64,000 bases of DNA, from the NCBI RefSeq assembly GCF_022682495.2, contig NC_071389.1, forward strand, positions 13,073,199 through 13,137,198, in the 5' to 3' direction. The position numbers were made by a program, and so were the translations under genes. Under the pieces are notes generated by a model. The model had not been told where the DNA came from. It saw only the letters and a program-made list of their open reading frames with translations, and did no database searches. Below, in pieces: positions 10,254 through 22,200 of this stretch. Source of the DNA: Desmodus rotundus. Lineage: Eukaryota; Chordata; Mammalia; Chiroptera; Phyllostomidae. Within the stretch, counting starts at the first letter, position 1. Each line of letters begins with the position of its first letter.

Positions 10254-13200
10254 CTGCAGGGGCAGGGAGGGGAGAGCTGTCAGGGGCTGTGGGGGGGTGG
10301 TGGGGGAGGGGCAGCTCTGGGGCAGACAGCAGGGTGTGGCTGGGGGGCATGCGGCAGAACTGGAGAACGGTGGACTCATGCTTCCTCTGTACTGAGTACC
10401 TACTGTATGCCATGGTAGGCTGGTAAGTTGGGGACAGTTGAAGATGTCACTGCCCTTGGGGCACTTGCAGTTGATGGAAGGACATTTTAAAGGGCAGTGT
10501 CATGAAACAGTGAATGACAAGTGACATGATGGGGAAGAACATGGCTGCACTGAACCTGCACAGAAACCTTGACCAGTAGGTTTGGAGAAGGCAGATGGTA
10601 TCAGACTTAAGCCCATGATCTTTGCTGTGACACAGGATTGAAACCCTAGCTGTGCTACCTATTAGGGGGTGAGAGACACAAAGGGACAGAGACTCACCTA
10701 TGTACATAAGTGCGCTTGGGTAAGGTGTGTTGTGCGGGAAGGTCACTCACACTGCCTGGTGACCTGCTGCCCCGTCTGTTCCCCACCCTGCCAGGGGGTG
10801 CTTGGTGCTGGATAGAGCCTGAACAAATGTTTTCTGAATGGCATGTGGGTTGGAGAGTGTTTCAGGGACCTTGCCGAGCCCACCTCTGCCCCAGTGGTGA
10901 TGGTGGAAGAAGAAATGACGCACTACCTTCCTGCCGGCCTCATTGTTGTGGAGGTTCATAAGGGCCCGGCTGGATGAGGCCCCTTTGCTTCGCTCCCGCA
11001 CGTCCACGAACGACTGTGAGAAGGCCACACCGTAGGCGATGTTGTCTGAGCATCCTGACCACTGGAAGCCTGGGGTGCAGTGGGCAGAAGGGGCCACGGG
11101 TGAGTGGCAGCTAGGCCCCTGCTTTCCCACTTATGCCTCCCCCTACCCCGCACTTACCTTGTGGGCTGACCCCGTGCACTGTCCGGTCACAGCCACACTT
11201 TTCCAGCTCCCCACTGCTGCACGCCCGTGTCACTGCGAAGGCCACACCTGCTGAAGAGATGGCGTACACGAAGGCCGCCTCCCGAGTCCCTGTGGGAGGC
11301 AGAGGGAAGGCAGGGCTGGGTCCAAGTGCTCCTGCACCCTCTGTTTCAGAGGTGGGGGCATGTGGGACCTGAACAATCATCCATGGAGAGGTTGGGGCAG
11401 GCTGACTCCCAGAGGCTAGGAGTGGCACTGTGCTGGCAATTACTCTCACCGCACAGATGCTGAGTACACTTACTATGTGTGAGGCACTGCCCTCTGTCTT
11501 CACGTGTGCGGAGCATTTTATCCTCACAGGTACTGTGAGGTCAGTGCTACCATCGTCCCCATTATACAGAGACCAGTCAACGGTACATGGTGAGCAGACA
11601 GTCCAGCTTCATTGCTCTTAGCTTCTGTGGGGTTGCTGTTCTCACAGCCCCCTCCAGAAGGCTAGTGATGTTCACAAATTTTGAGAGAAAGGAGACAGGC
11701 TCACAGAGGTGATTTGACAGTAACCGGACTACAGAGCTGTGAAGTAGCAGGCTGGGCTGCTATCCCAGGTCTGGCTTCCTCTAAAACCTGTGTTCTTTTT
11801 GTGCCTGCTTCCCAGCCAGCCCCCCTGGGCTCTGAGGGGTCCCCCCATCTTAGGTTCCTGCCCCAGCCCTTCTTGCTCAGGCTGAGCTTGTTCCTGATAC
11901 CCTCTTGCTTCCTCATCTCTTTAAGAGTAAGTTGTAATCACAATGGTCCCTACTGTGTACCTTACCACTGCTGATGAGGGCAGGCCCTCTACCACCGGGA
12001 GCTTTATCTGTTCCCATGTTACAGATGGCACAGTGCAGGTTCGGAGAGGGGAAGTGATAGAACCAGGATTCAGGTACAGGTCTGTCCGCCTCTGTGCCTG
12101 CTCTTTCCCTTCTGCCCATGACTTCTCAGTGGTTCTATTTCGGTGCCTGCCCTCGCCCCCTGCCTGAATGGGTGTTTTTATCCTCCTAGGAACTGTGCCT
12201 CAGGGGGTGTAGCTTCTGTGGAGCCTCTTTCTGGGGGTGTGGGTGGTGGGAAGGGAGTGTGTGTGTGTGTGTGCATGCAGTGCAAGTGTGGTGCGTGTGT
12301 GCATGGCTGGCTGGGAGTGTGACCAGACAGGCCCTGCTCCTCTCCTGGGCCCTCTGAGGGCCTCTGTGTGCCCGTGACTGTCCTTCTGTCTCTTGCTGGA
12401 GTGTCTGTGTCCGCAGGAGCGGAGGGGGCAGGTTTTGGCCCCGTGGTTGGCAATTACCTCTGCGACACCCAGGGCTGTGCTCTCGGCTGCCCTGGGGAGC
12501 AGTCGCCGTGGTCAGAGAGAAACAATCACCTCCTCTGTGCCCGTGTCTGTAGACAGGCAGCAGAAAAAGCTGAGCTGGGGTGGGGGCAGCTCAGGCCCTG
12601 GTGGCTCAGGATGCCCTGTTCTTGGTTCGGCCCTTGAACTGGGGATACTGCCCACTACCCACTCTCCACTGCCCACCCTCTGTCTTGGCCTGGCCATTTT
12701 GGGCCGGCATCAGGGGCCTTGGCTGGGGCCACGGGGGCCTCGACAGCCCGAGATGGAATCCTCTCCAAGTTAATCGAGGTTAATAGCAGGATCATGTTGG
12801 TTGGTTTTGTGCTGTGGCCGCCCAAAGAGAGACGACTTTAGTTTCTGGTATTTCTGGTATTTCCAGGCCTGAACCAGCACAATTCTTTGCCCCGAAGACT
12901 AAGGGGGGAGGGAAAGCAGGAGATAGGGCCGTGGGCCCCAGATCTTGGCCTGGCATGGTCCTTTCTCCTTTGCTTCTCGGGCTCTCAGGTGGCCCTGGGC
13001 CACCCAAGCTCTGGCCTCACCTCCTGCCTTGACTGCTCGTGGCCCTGGGGTGCAGGGTGCCCTGTGAGGTTGCCTAGGGAGACTTCTGCCTCATCCCCCA
13101 AAACCAACACCCATCTTCTGCCAGGACTTGGCATCCCCTCCTCCTGGCCTTGGGGACAGGACACTGGTTTTCTCAGCTTGGGAGTGGGCCTGAAGGAAGG

Positions 13201-16200
13201 CTTTCTGGGAGAAAGATAAAAAGAGCTAAAGCTTATAGAGTGCTTACTCTGCTGGGTGCTAAGCACTTCACATGGTTTATACACTCTTCACAATAACCCT
13301 ACGAAATAGTGACTTTTAACCCTCATTTTACAGATGAGGAAACTGAGGCACTGAATGGTGAAGCCACTGGTCCAATAAAACACAGCTGGGAAGTGGTATA
13401 ACTGAAATTTGAACTTGGGTATCCTGGCTCCAGAGCTTTTAGCCTTGACACTACCCTGCCCAATGGCCGGAGGCCCTGGAATAGACATGCAGCCACTCTC
13501 TTCCCACTGCCTGTGTGTGAAGCAAAGAACTTCCTTAGGTCTGCCCTAAATCTCACGTGCTGTAGGACAAGCCCAGTTACTCTTGCGGGTTCTTTACTGG
13601 GGGATGGTGAGCAGTTGGCCTCTGTGCTCAGCACAGTAGGCCCCAGAAGGCCTGGAGAATGTGGCCAAGCCACTGTGCCCCTAAAGCCGATGGCAGTGGC
13701 TCCTCCAGCTTTTTCTAACCGGCCCTGGGTCCCAGCCCTTCAACTCTAGTGCTGTGGCCCCTTCCAGCTCCTCTCCTCTGCCAAGGTGCCCAGGCTGGGG
13801 CCTTGCTCACTAGGGCACCTGGCAGAGGCTGCTGAGGGAGAAGAGGGATTGTGGTGCGCCTGTGAGTGAAACAGAAGGGAGTTCCAGCCATGTGGTAGAT
13901 AACTGCTCCCTGGTCAGGGTTTGCCTGTTGCAGCTGCAGGAGAAAGACAGTCCTGGCTTTGTCCTCCTGGGACAGCAGAGCCGGCCCAGGGTAAGGCAGG
14001 ACTCTCGAAGGTGCCAGCAGCCGCCCTGCAACCTTCTGCCTTTTCTGTAGAGCCATCTGCCCATCCCACACTCAACTCCTTCCTGCTTTTTTCTCCTTCC
14101 CAGGGCAGCTTCTTAGCCGGCTCCACTGGGCTAAGTCCTGTGTGCCCTCTGGGTCCTGTCTCAGGGCCATCTTTACTAACGTGCTAAGGCTGTCTGGGGC
14201 TGGGAATTCAGCACTGTCCTATGGCTCCAGTAATAGCTCCCCTTTCGGAGGATGCCAGGGCCTCGGCATATGCTGTCTATAGCTCACAAAAACCTTAGCT
14301 ACCAGCTCTCTCCAGCCCTGCTCTGTGGAGGAAAAAGTGAGGCTCGGTGGCTTGTCTGGGGTCCCTCAGGCAGTCTGTGGCCAGGAGGAAAATGCAACAA
14401 TGCTGAGCACATCATGTGCGACATCGCTCCCAGCTGCTGGAAGTACCTCCTAGCTGGAGCGGGTGTTTGGAGGAGAGCCAGATGAAGCTGAGTTGGGCTG
14501 GAGGGAAGCCATAGGCACCTGGCGGGTGTCCTGGTAGAAGTGCCACCCCCAGCGTAACTCAGGTGTTTCCAAAGCAGATTCAGTGGTAGTCCCTAGGGAG
14601 GTGGGAAAGCTGGGCCTCTGAGAAAAACAACATTCCCCGTTCTCGCCCCAGCCTGCCTTTCTAGCTGCTTTTGCTCTTCTCTGCAAAAGGTCACCTATCC
14701 TTGAAATCCGTCTGTGCCTGAGTTCTGGTTCTGTCACCTCCAGGAAACCTCTTTGGATTTAAGAGACAATCCAAAGATTTTTTTTTGCCCTCTAGGACAG
14801 GGCAAAAAGGAAAGGCTTTGGAGCTGGACAGAGCCGTGTTAAGACTCCTCCTCTCTTAGCCTCATTCTCCCAGTTCGAACACGGGAAAGTCCGGCCACCT
14901 AGCAGGCCAGACCACGCACTTCTTCCACGTTTCCCTCCCACCATCACGTGTTCGCTCTCGCTGGCCCACCTGGCCCTCGCAATCAGAACCAGGTCGCAGA
15001 CCGTAAGTATCTCGTGTGTGGCCTCTGCAGCCACATTAGAAGCTCCTGGGACCAGTCTGTCCCTTATACTTCTCCTCCAGTCCCCCAGCACCCAGCACAG
15101 GGCTGGGCACAGAGTGGGACCCTCACAGCTGCGTGGAGATGGGTGGGGTTGGGGAAGCGGGAGGACGCCCACCAGGCAGGCCTGAGGTGGAGTCCTGGCG
15201 CTGCCACGTCCTAGACGTGTGACTTCAGCTTTCTTGTCCGTAGGAGGGGGCTGATAATACTACTGACCTCATCAGGTCGCTCTGGAAGTCGATGAGGTAA
15301 AGTAAGGAATGTGCTTAGTCTAGTCCCTGGCACACAGTAGGCGCTCGAGACACAGTTGCTCTTGTGAGACTACTGTCGGGTAATTAATGCCACTTTATTC
15401 ATTTGCTAATCAATGTGATGGGTGCGGACACTCTGAAGGCCAGTCAGTTGACCTTGTCTTTGCCATTGGGTAACCCCTTCCTTAGGGCAGAGACTCGATC
15501 TTGTCTCTTGTCGAGTTTACCCCAAATGTTTATTGGTCACCTGCTGTGAGCTGGGCCCTATGCTGTGCCCTGGGGGCACCGAGGTGAATTTGTGCTCAAG
15601 GAACGCTCAGTGGCAGAATGTCTCTGAAGGTGCCCCTGCTGCCTGTTAAGTGGTCTGATGTCACCAAAAGGCCCAGAGAAAGGCATGTTTTCACCCTCAT
15701 TAGGTCCACACACGATGCCAATACTGTTGAGGACAAAGGTGAGAACACAGGTGTTATAGTGAGTGACCACCCAGGACTGAAAAGCATTTACTTCTCAAAT
15801 CCAGCCTGATGTGCTTGTCTGCAGGGTGTCCTCACTGACGTTAGCCATGTGGGGGTGGAGAGAAGGGCCTGGTTTGGAACCTTCATTTCGCTATGGCCAG
15901 TGCCCCACACTCCCTCCTGACCGTGGTAGCCAGAACCTGAAGGGGCCCCAGGGCTCACTGGGTCCCCTTGCTCAGGACAGGAACTGGATCAAGGTCACAG
16001 AGTGAGATGCAGAGGCAGGGGGAGGTCCCCCGCTGTCTGCAGATGGAAGCAGGACAGGAGTCTGCATGGCCTTCCCCGCATCTCCTGTCCTGCTCAGGCC
16101 AGCTGCCCTGAGACTCCCCCTTCCTGTCCTGCTCGCAAAAACCCCCAACCTGCACCAGACTTTGTGGCCTCTGCCTCCCCCGCTCAAAGCCCTTTCATTC

Positions 16201-19200
16201 ATTCAACAAACAGCCATGTGCGGTGCTGCTCTGGGCCCTGGGAGGAAGCAGTGACTAAATGGCCCAGAGGTCATGTCACATCTGGCCCTTAGTGCCTGCT
16301 CAGCCAAGAACTGCCACCTCTGGCCCCCATTCCTGGCTTCCCAAGATGCCAATTTTGCCAAATTTCTGGTAGATTTTCGCTTAGAGCACACACTGTCTTC
16401 ACCAGTCACCGTTAGTTCACTGTCCGTATTAACCTCAGTAGGACAGGGGCAGGGGTGGCTTCCGCTGCTGGGCGTGGGGGGAGTGCAGAGTTGGAGGCTG
16501 GGAGGCCTCAGCTGTAAGAGAGCCTGAGAGCGGGGATGCGGTGGTGGGGCTGCTCTGCGGGAGCCAGTCAGCCCCCAAGAGACATCATTTCTCTGAATCC
16601 TGACGGGCGTCCCAGGGAGTTGGTTCTGGGATTGTCTCCACTTTGTAGGGAGCAGGATGGTGAGGCTAGGGAATGGAACCACCTTCCCAGAGATGTCACA
16701 GCCAAGAGTTGGCAGGTCCTGGACCTGGGTGTGTGACCGACTGCCCTCTGCTTGCTGAGCCCCCTCTCAGCTGTGAAGCAGGAGCAACACCACACACCCG
16801 CAGAGCCAGGGTGATCTGACGCGGGCCACACACGAGCCCCTCCGCAAATGGGATGCCTGGCCCGGGGGCCGTCTGTTAGCTCTGGCCTCTTCCATGTCTG
16901 AGGTCATGACCCCAGCCAGGCAGCTCATGAATGCGGTCCTGGCCAAGCCCCCCAATTCCCAGAGCGGGGGGCTGTGAAGGAGGCCTGGCCAGACCTGCTG
17001 CTGCTGCTGCTGCCAGAAACGACAGCAGCTGGCGATGGCGGACGGCTCTTCCTGGGTCAGGGTCTATCTACACTGAGTGCTGGCACGCATCACGTCACCG
17101 AATGTCCGTGACAAGCCTGTGAGGTCAGCGCACCTGCCGGTCTCACTGACGGGTGAAGACGCCGGCGCTCGGAGGAGTGAAGTCACCACTCGAGGTCACG
17201 CTGGCCTGGGGTGGACAAGTCCCTTCTCCTCTTGTTCAGTGGAGACAAATTAAGGCGTTTCCAAGAGGACTTTTACTCAGGAAGAAGACGAAAACATGCA
17301 AAAGTGAGGAGACGGATGGAGGGGCGGGCTGCCCGTGTGGCGGGTCAGGGGGTGGGGCATCTTGACTCAGCTCGGAGGGGACTGGGCGTTTGACCAAGCC
17401 ACGCCAACTATCATCGGGAGCAGGTCCCAGCCAAGCCTGGGAGGGTTCCCAGAGTCTTCCCAAGCTTGCTGAGCCAGGGCTGGGCCCCTCCTTAGTTCCT
17501 GTCACAAGCACAGACGAGGAATGGGGTCCCTCACTGGCTTCAGGCCAGCGCTGACCCATGCCTGCCTTTCTTTGCCCCGCTAGTCCTTGCCCTGACTCGC
17601 TTCCTCTCATTGGAAGACATCCACTGACTGTCTCCTGCGTGCCAGGCTCTGCTAGGGGCTGGGAAGCAGGTAAATGAGACATCACCCTTGCCTCGGAAGA
17701 GCTCAAGGTTTAGGGGTGGGGGAGACAGGCATCCCAGTTCACTCTAAAAAGTGGAACTAAAGCTTGTGAGTACAAGTGGCTTAGAAAAAAGTGCACGTGT
17801 GTGTTTTGAGAGAGAAATTGGTAGGGCAAATGGGGTAAAATGTGAACAGTTGGTGAATCTAGGTAAAGAGTATATATAGTGAGTCCTTGTACTATTTTTG
17901 CAGCTTTTCTGTAAGTTTGAAATTATTTCAAAACAAAAAATTACAAAAAAACAAACCCAAAACAAACAAACAAAAACTAGAGGTGGGGAGAACCCTGGCA
18001 TGAACAAAGAGCTTCAGAGCCCAGAGGAAAAAAGTAACCACCTGCTTATGGGAACTGGGTGGACTGGAGGAGGGACCCGCTGAGTTGGCAGAGAAGGAGG
18101 GTTGGGTATTTGGAGTAGAGGACGCAGCACGTGCAAAGGCTGGGGGTCTGAAGGGGCCTGGAAACCTGCTGATCTATCTACTAGTCCACCCCCAACACCA
18201 AACGCCTGCTTCCCACGCTCAGAGTCTGTTATTCGGACCTAGGATCTGGGCTTCACCAGGCAGCCCGGCCCTCAGCAGCGGCACTGTCGTCCCGGGAAAT
18301 CCTCCGCTACCAGACCGCTCACTGGGTCTCAGCCTCTCCTCCGGAGCAGTAGTGCTCAGTAATGCCAAGCACGATCATGCCTTTTTGGCCTCTGCCAGCT
18401 CCCAGGAGAATGGCTTCCAAATTTCTATCACAGTTGGTTTCCAACAACATCCAAATGGTTTGCCACAAGCCCAGCAGCCCTAGCTGTCCAGGACCACAGG
18501 TGCCAAGACAAAGGTTGGCCCAGGCAACGCCTTCCCGCTGCCTGAGCAAGTCATAGGGCCCCATCAATTGCTGGTGGCTCGGGAGTGTCAGTTTCACGCT
18601 CAGGAAGTGGAAAAAGAGGCAGCTGGTTTAGAGCACTTCCTCGAGGACAGAGGCTTGACCCGGTGACCTCTCAAGGAGCCTTCCAGTTGGTTGCGTGGAA
18701 CATTCTCTATGCCCTGGCCCACCTTCCTTGGGCTTAATGCCTTCTCATATTTCTGGTCTCAGCTGAGGGCTTACCTTCTTGGGAATGCTTGCTGTGAGCC
18801 CCGGCCTTGGCCAGAGGAGGGGTCCACCCCTGTGCTCCCAAGACTCCTGTGTCCTCTCCGTCACAGCGTTTTCCCCTCATGGGTAAGAGGAATGAACACC
18901 CTGGAGCTGGACTGCCTGGGCTCGAGTCCTGGCTCTGCCACTTACTAGTTCTGTGACCTTGGGCAAGTTACTTAACCCTCTGTGTGCCTCAGTTTCTTCT
19001 TTTGTAACATGGAGGTCTATCCCAAAGGGCCAGGTGAGTTAAAACACTTTGAACAGTGTCTGGACCCTAGTTAGTGCTATTGGTGTGCAAGCCTCTACCC
19101 CTACTAAGCTGTGGTTGTTGACTGAGAGCCCAAGAGGACGGACGCTGGTGCTGTTTGTCCCTGGGTCTCGGGGCTGGGAGTGGTGCGGATCTCAGTACGG

Positions 19201-22200
19201 GTCATCAAAGGTACAGACGGATGGGAATGGGCTCACGGACGAGAGGCTGAGCGCTAAGGTAAAACAGCACAGGGCTGGGCACCTGGAGCCCAGGTCTCAA
19301 TTCTGATTCTGCTGTTCACGCTGCGAGGAGCCCCTGTCTGAGCCTCAGTTTCTTCCTTTGTAACACTGAAGACACTACAGAGTGCAGCACAGAACAGCGA
19401 ACAGCAGCCGCCTCTGATGGCTCTCCCACCCGCTCTCCTACCTACCTGGCTCACACCCCTCTCACGGTGCCCCCATCCGCACCCTAAGCCCTTGCTGGAG
19501 CAGGGTGTTATTTCCACTTGATAAATGACTGAACGGTCTGGCCACTAATGAGTGTATCATTTCCCAGCCAAGGAAATGTGGTCCCCTGGGGAGGGTCCAC
19601 ATCCTGGCACCACTGGCCCCCCGCGAGCCCCTCCCTCACCTTGCGTCACCACCTTGCCGAAGACAGGCAGGGAGTCGAGTGTGGAGCAGTTCCAGCGCCG
19701 GTTCCGGAACTGGTACTGGCACTCCTCGATGGCGAGCTGGGCGCCTCGGCGCACTGAGTCCATCACCTCCAGGTTCCGCTTGCACATCTGCACCTGCCTC
19801 TGGATCAGGCCCTTGAGCTTCTCGCATGTCTCCTCCTCCGAGATGCTTCCCACTGAGGACAGCTTGGCCAGGTACCTGGGGAGAGGGTGGTGGGGATGGA
19901 ATGTAGTGCAGAGCCCCGTCCCTCCCCTGTCCACTCCCAGGACGAGACCATGCCCACCAGATCTGTGGGAACTGACTTGTCCCAGTGCAGGTCCTGGCTG
20001 TCAGCTTCTGTCTGGATCCAGTGACAGGCCCTCTTGCCCAGCTCTTGGGGCCGGGGCAGGGAAGTGCCATCTTGCACGAGAACATCTCTATCTCGAGTTG
20101 GCCAAAGCAGGCAGAGAGCCCCCACGGGTCCCTCCTTGCCCTGGGTGACCCCTGCACCAGCGTCTGTGCCCTGATGTTATCCCAGCCCCGAGCTCCTATG
20201 CCTTCCTGTTGAGATGCCTTGTAGCTGAAAGTCACTGTCTGCTCTGGTGTCTCTTTTTCCCGCCCCTAGGCAGTGACCCCAGTGACCTAAGCCCACCTTC
20301 TGGCTGCAAAGCCAAGACCCTCACTGCTAGCCACATCCCAGGGCCATCCGGTGGAGGCCAGCATCAGAGCTGCAGCACTTGGGGGTGGGATGATGAGGGC
20401 AGTGAGGGTTGGGGGCTGGGGGTGCTCAGCACACAGGTGGGGGCAGGCAAGGGAGTCTTCAAAACCCAAGTATGCCGTGACCTCTCCTCAGCCCCTTGGG
20501 GTTCTACAGCCTGAAGATGGGGCGACAGTGCGGGCTGCACCTCCTGGGGTTATGGCGAGGATCGCAATGTGGATGAGATCATTTTTGTCAGGAAGCTCTG
20601 GTGTCAGGCACGTGCGGGGAGAAGGGACTTCAATACGTCCGCTTCAGTGGAGGCCAGGACAGAGCACTGCATTCGTTGGACACCTACTGTACACTAGGCA
20701 CGGTGACAGGCACTCCGTGCCGGGGCCTCCTTACCAGACCCCATGAGGAGATCATCATCATGCCTGTTCCCTGGATTCCAGAATGAGGGCTAAGAGGGTG
20801 ATGTGCCCAAGGTGACAGAGACAGCAAGTGCCAGAGCTGAGCCTTCAACTCCTTCAAACCCCCCAGGGCCTCCCTCTTGCCCGCCCCCCTCCACAGTGGG
20901 TTGAGGGGCCCAGGAAGGCGCTGCCTCACCTAATGACAGACACTTTGTGATCTGGGCCAGGAGGCAAGGGGGCTGGGAGCAAGACACAAAATTGCTCACC
21001 AGGATGGGGAAAGGCCCTGTGAGGAAGAAGCGATCCCCCTATCAAGGGAAGGGGGAGTGCATTAACTGAGCACCTACTAAGTGCCGGTTGTGTTTCAGAG
21101 AGGTAAAGTAACTCGCTCAAGGTCACACGATTTGTAAGGGTGGACCTGCATCGGAGCCCACCCAGCTCTAGATGTCCCCATGGCTTGTGCTGTAACTGCT
21201 GCCCCTCAGCCCGTTGGCCCCCACCCCAAGTGTCCCCGGCACACAGTAGGTGTACAAATGGCAGCCTAATGGTGTGAGGAGAGCTGGTGGTGACTCCGGA
21301 AGGCAAAAGGGATCTTGTGTGTGAAAGACGGTCTGATGCGAGTCTGAGGCAGAGGGCGAGACTCAGTGATTGTGTGCTGAACAGAGGACTGAGTGAACGG
21401 TGCCACACAGCAAAGTACACAGAAAACTCCATTAAAATACGAAATTTTATGATGATGATGATCATAAAAATAGCAAGGTTTTATGGAACTTAGGGGGCTA
21501 AGTACTTTATTTACATTTGACATTATTGCATTTGACTTCTCAGAAATACAGTAAACTCATTTTACAGAGGGGGAAACTGAGGCACAGAGAGGTTAAGCAA
21601 TTCGCCTTCTGTGCAAAACCACACCGATAGCAAGAATTGGACCCAGGACCTGGTTTTGCCTGACTTCAGAGCTGTTGGTAGAGACATTGCTCTTTTATGT
21701 GGCTCAATGGCTAGAATTGACACCAGTGGGCAGAAGCTGCTGGGAGCTGGGCTTGTTCAACTCAAAGAGGACAGCCAAGGTGCAGCTGGTGGGCTGCCTG
21801 CTATCGCCGAGCTCTCCGTCCCTGGAGGTGTGCAAGCAGCAGCTGCATTCCGTTTGCCAGGCACGCGGGTTGGGCCAGAGTGATGGTACTCCAACCTGGC
21901 TGTGCATCGAACCATTTGTGGGTTGGTTAAAAGCGCAGGTGCCTGGGCCCCACTCCAGGTGGGCATCTAGGCTTTTAACATGTTCCCAGGAGCAGCTGTG
22001 ATGCCAGGCTGACACTGGCCTGGAGGGTCCTTCAGGGATGCTCTTGGGTAACTACTGGGGGTGTTCCTTTCTCAGCCTGAGGGAGACCTGACTCTGGGAC
22101 CCACGCTCCTCCTCATGGCAGCGGCAGCCCCCTGGCTGTGTGGCCTGTCTGAGCCTGGCTTTCTCGAGAGAGAATGGTTCCGGTCCCAGAGGGCTGCCGC

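Larger units (their letters stand above)
11290..19639 (-). other. WNT4: WNT4 intron 2 (8.35 kb)
   Basis: Bounded by donor GTGAGG and acceptor CCTCCCACAG. It contains MIR copies, a (TG)n tract, an old L1 tail and a candidate regulatory patch at 12760-12900. Stretches 12090-12240, 13480-14240, 14420-15180 and 16300-17050 hold no gene that I recognise. Confidence 0.95.

Noticed and set aside
9537..10418. 293-codon open frame on the plus strand
   Set aside because: It is the antisense of WNT4 exon 5 and intron 4; the GC-rich, conserved coding strand keeps the opposite frame open. No protein family resemblance.
15270..15290. TGACCTCATCAGGTC as an oestrogen response element
   Set aside because: The half-sites are everted rather than inverted and fall within a MIR; not an ERE.
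16995..17012. (CTG)6 expansion candidate
   Set aside because: Six units in an intron is ordinary.
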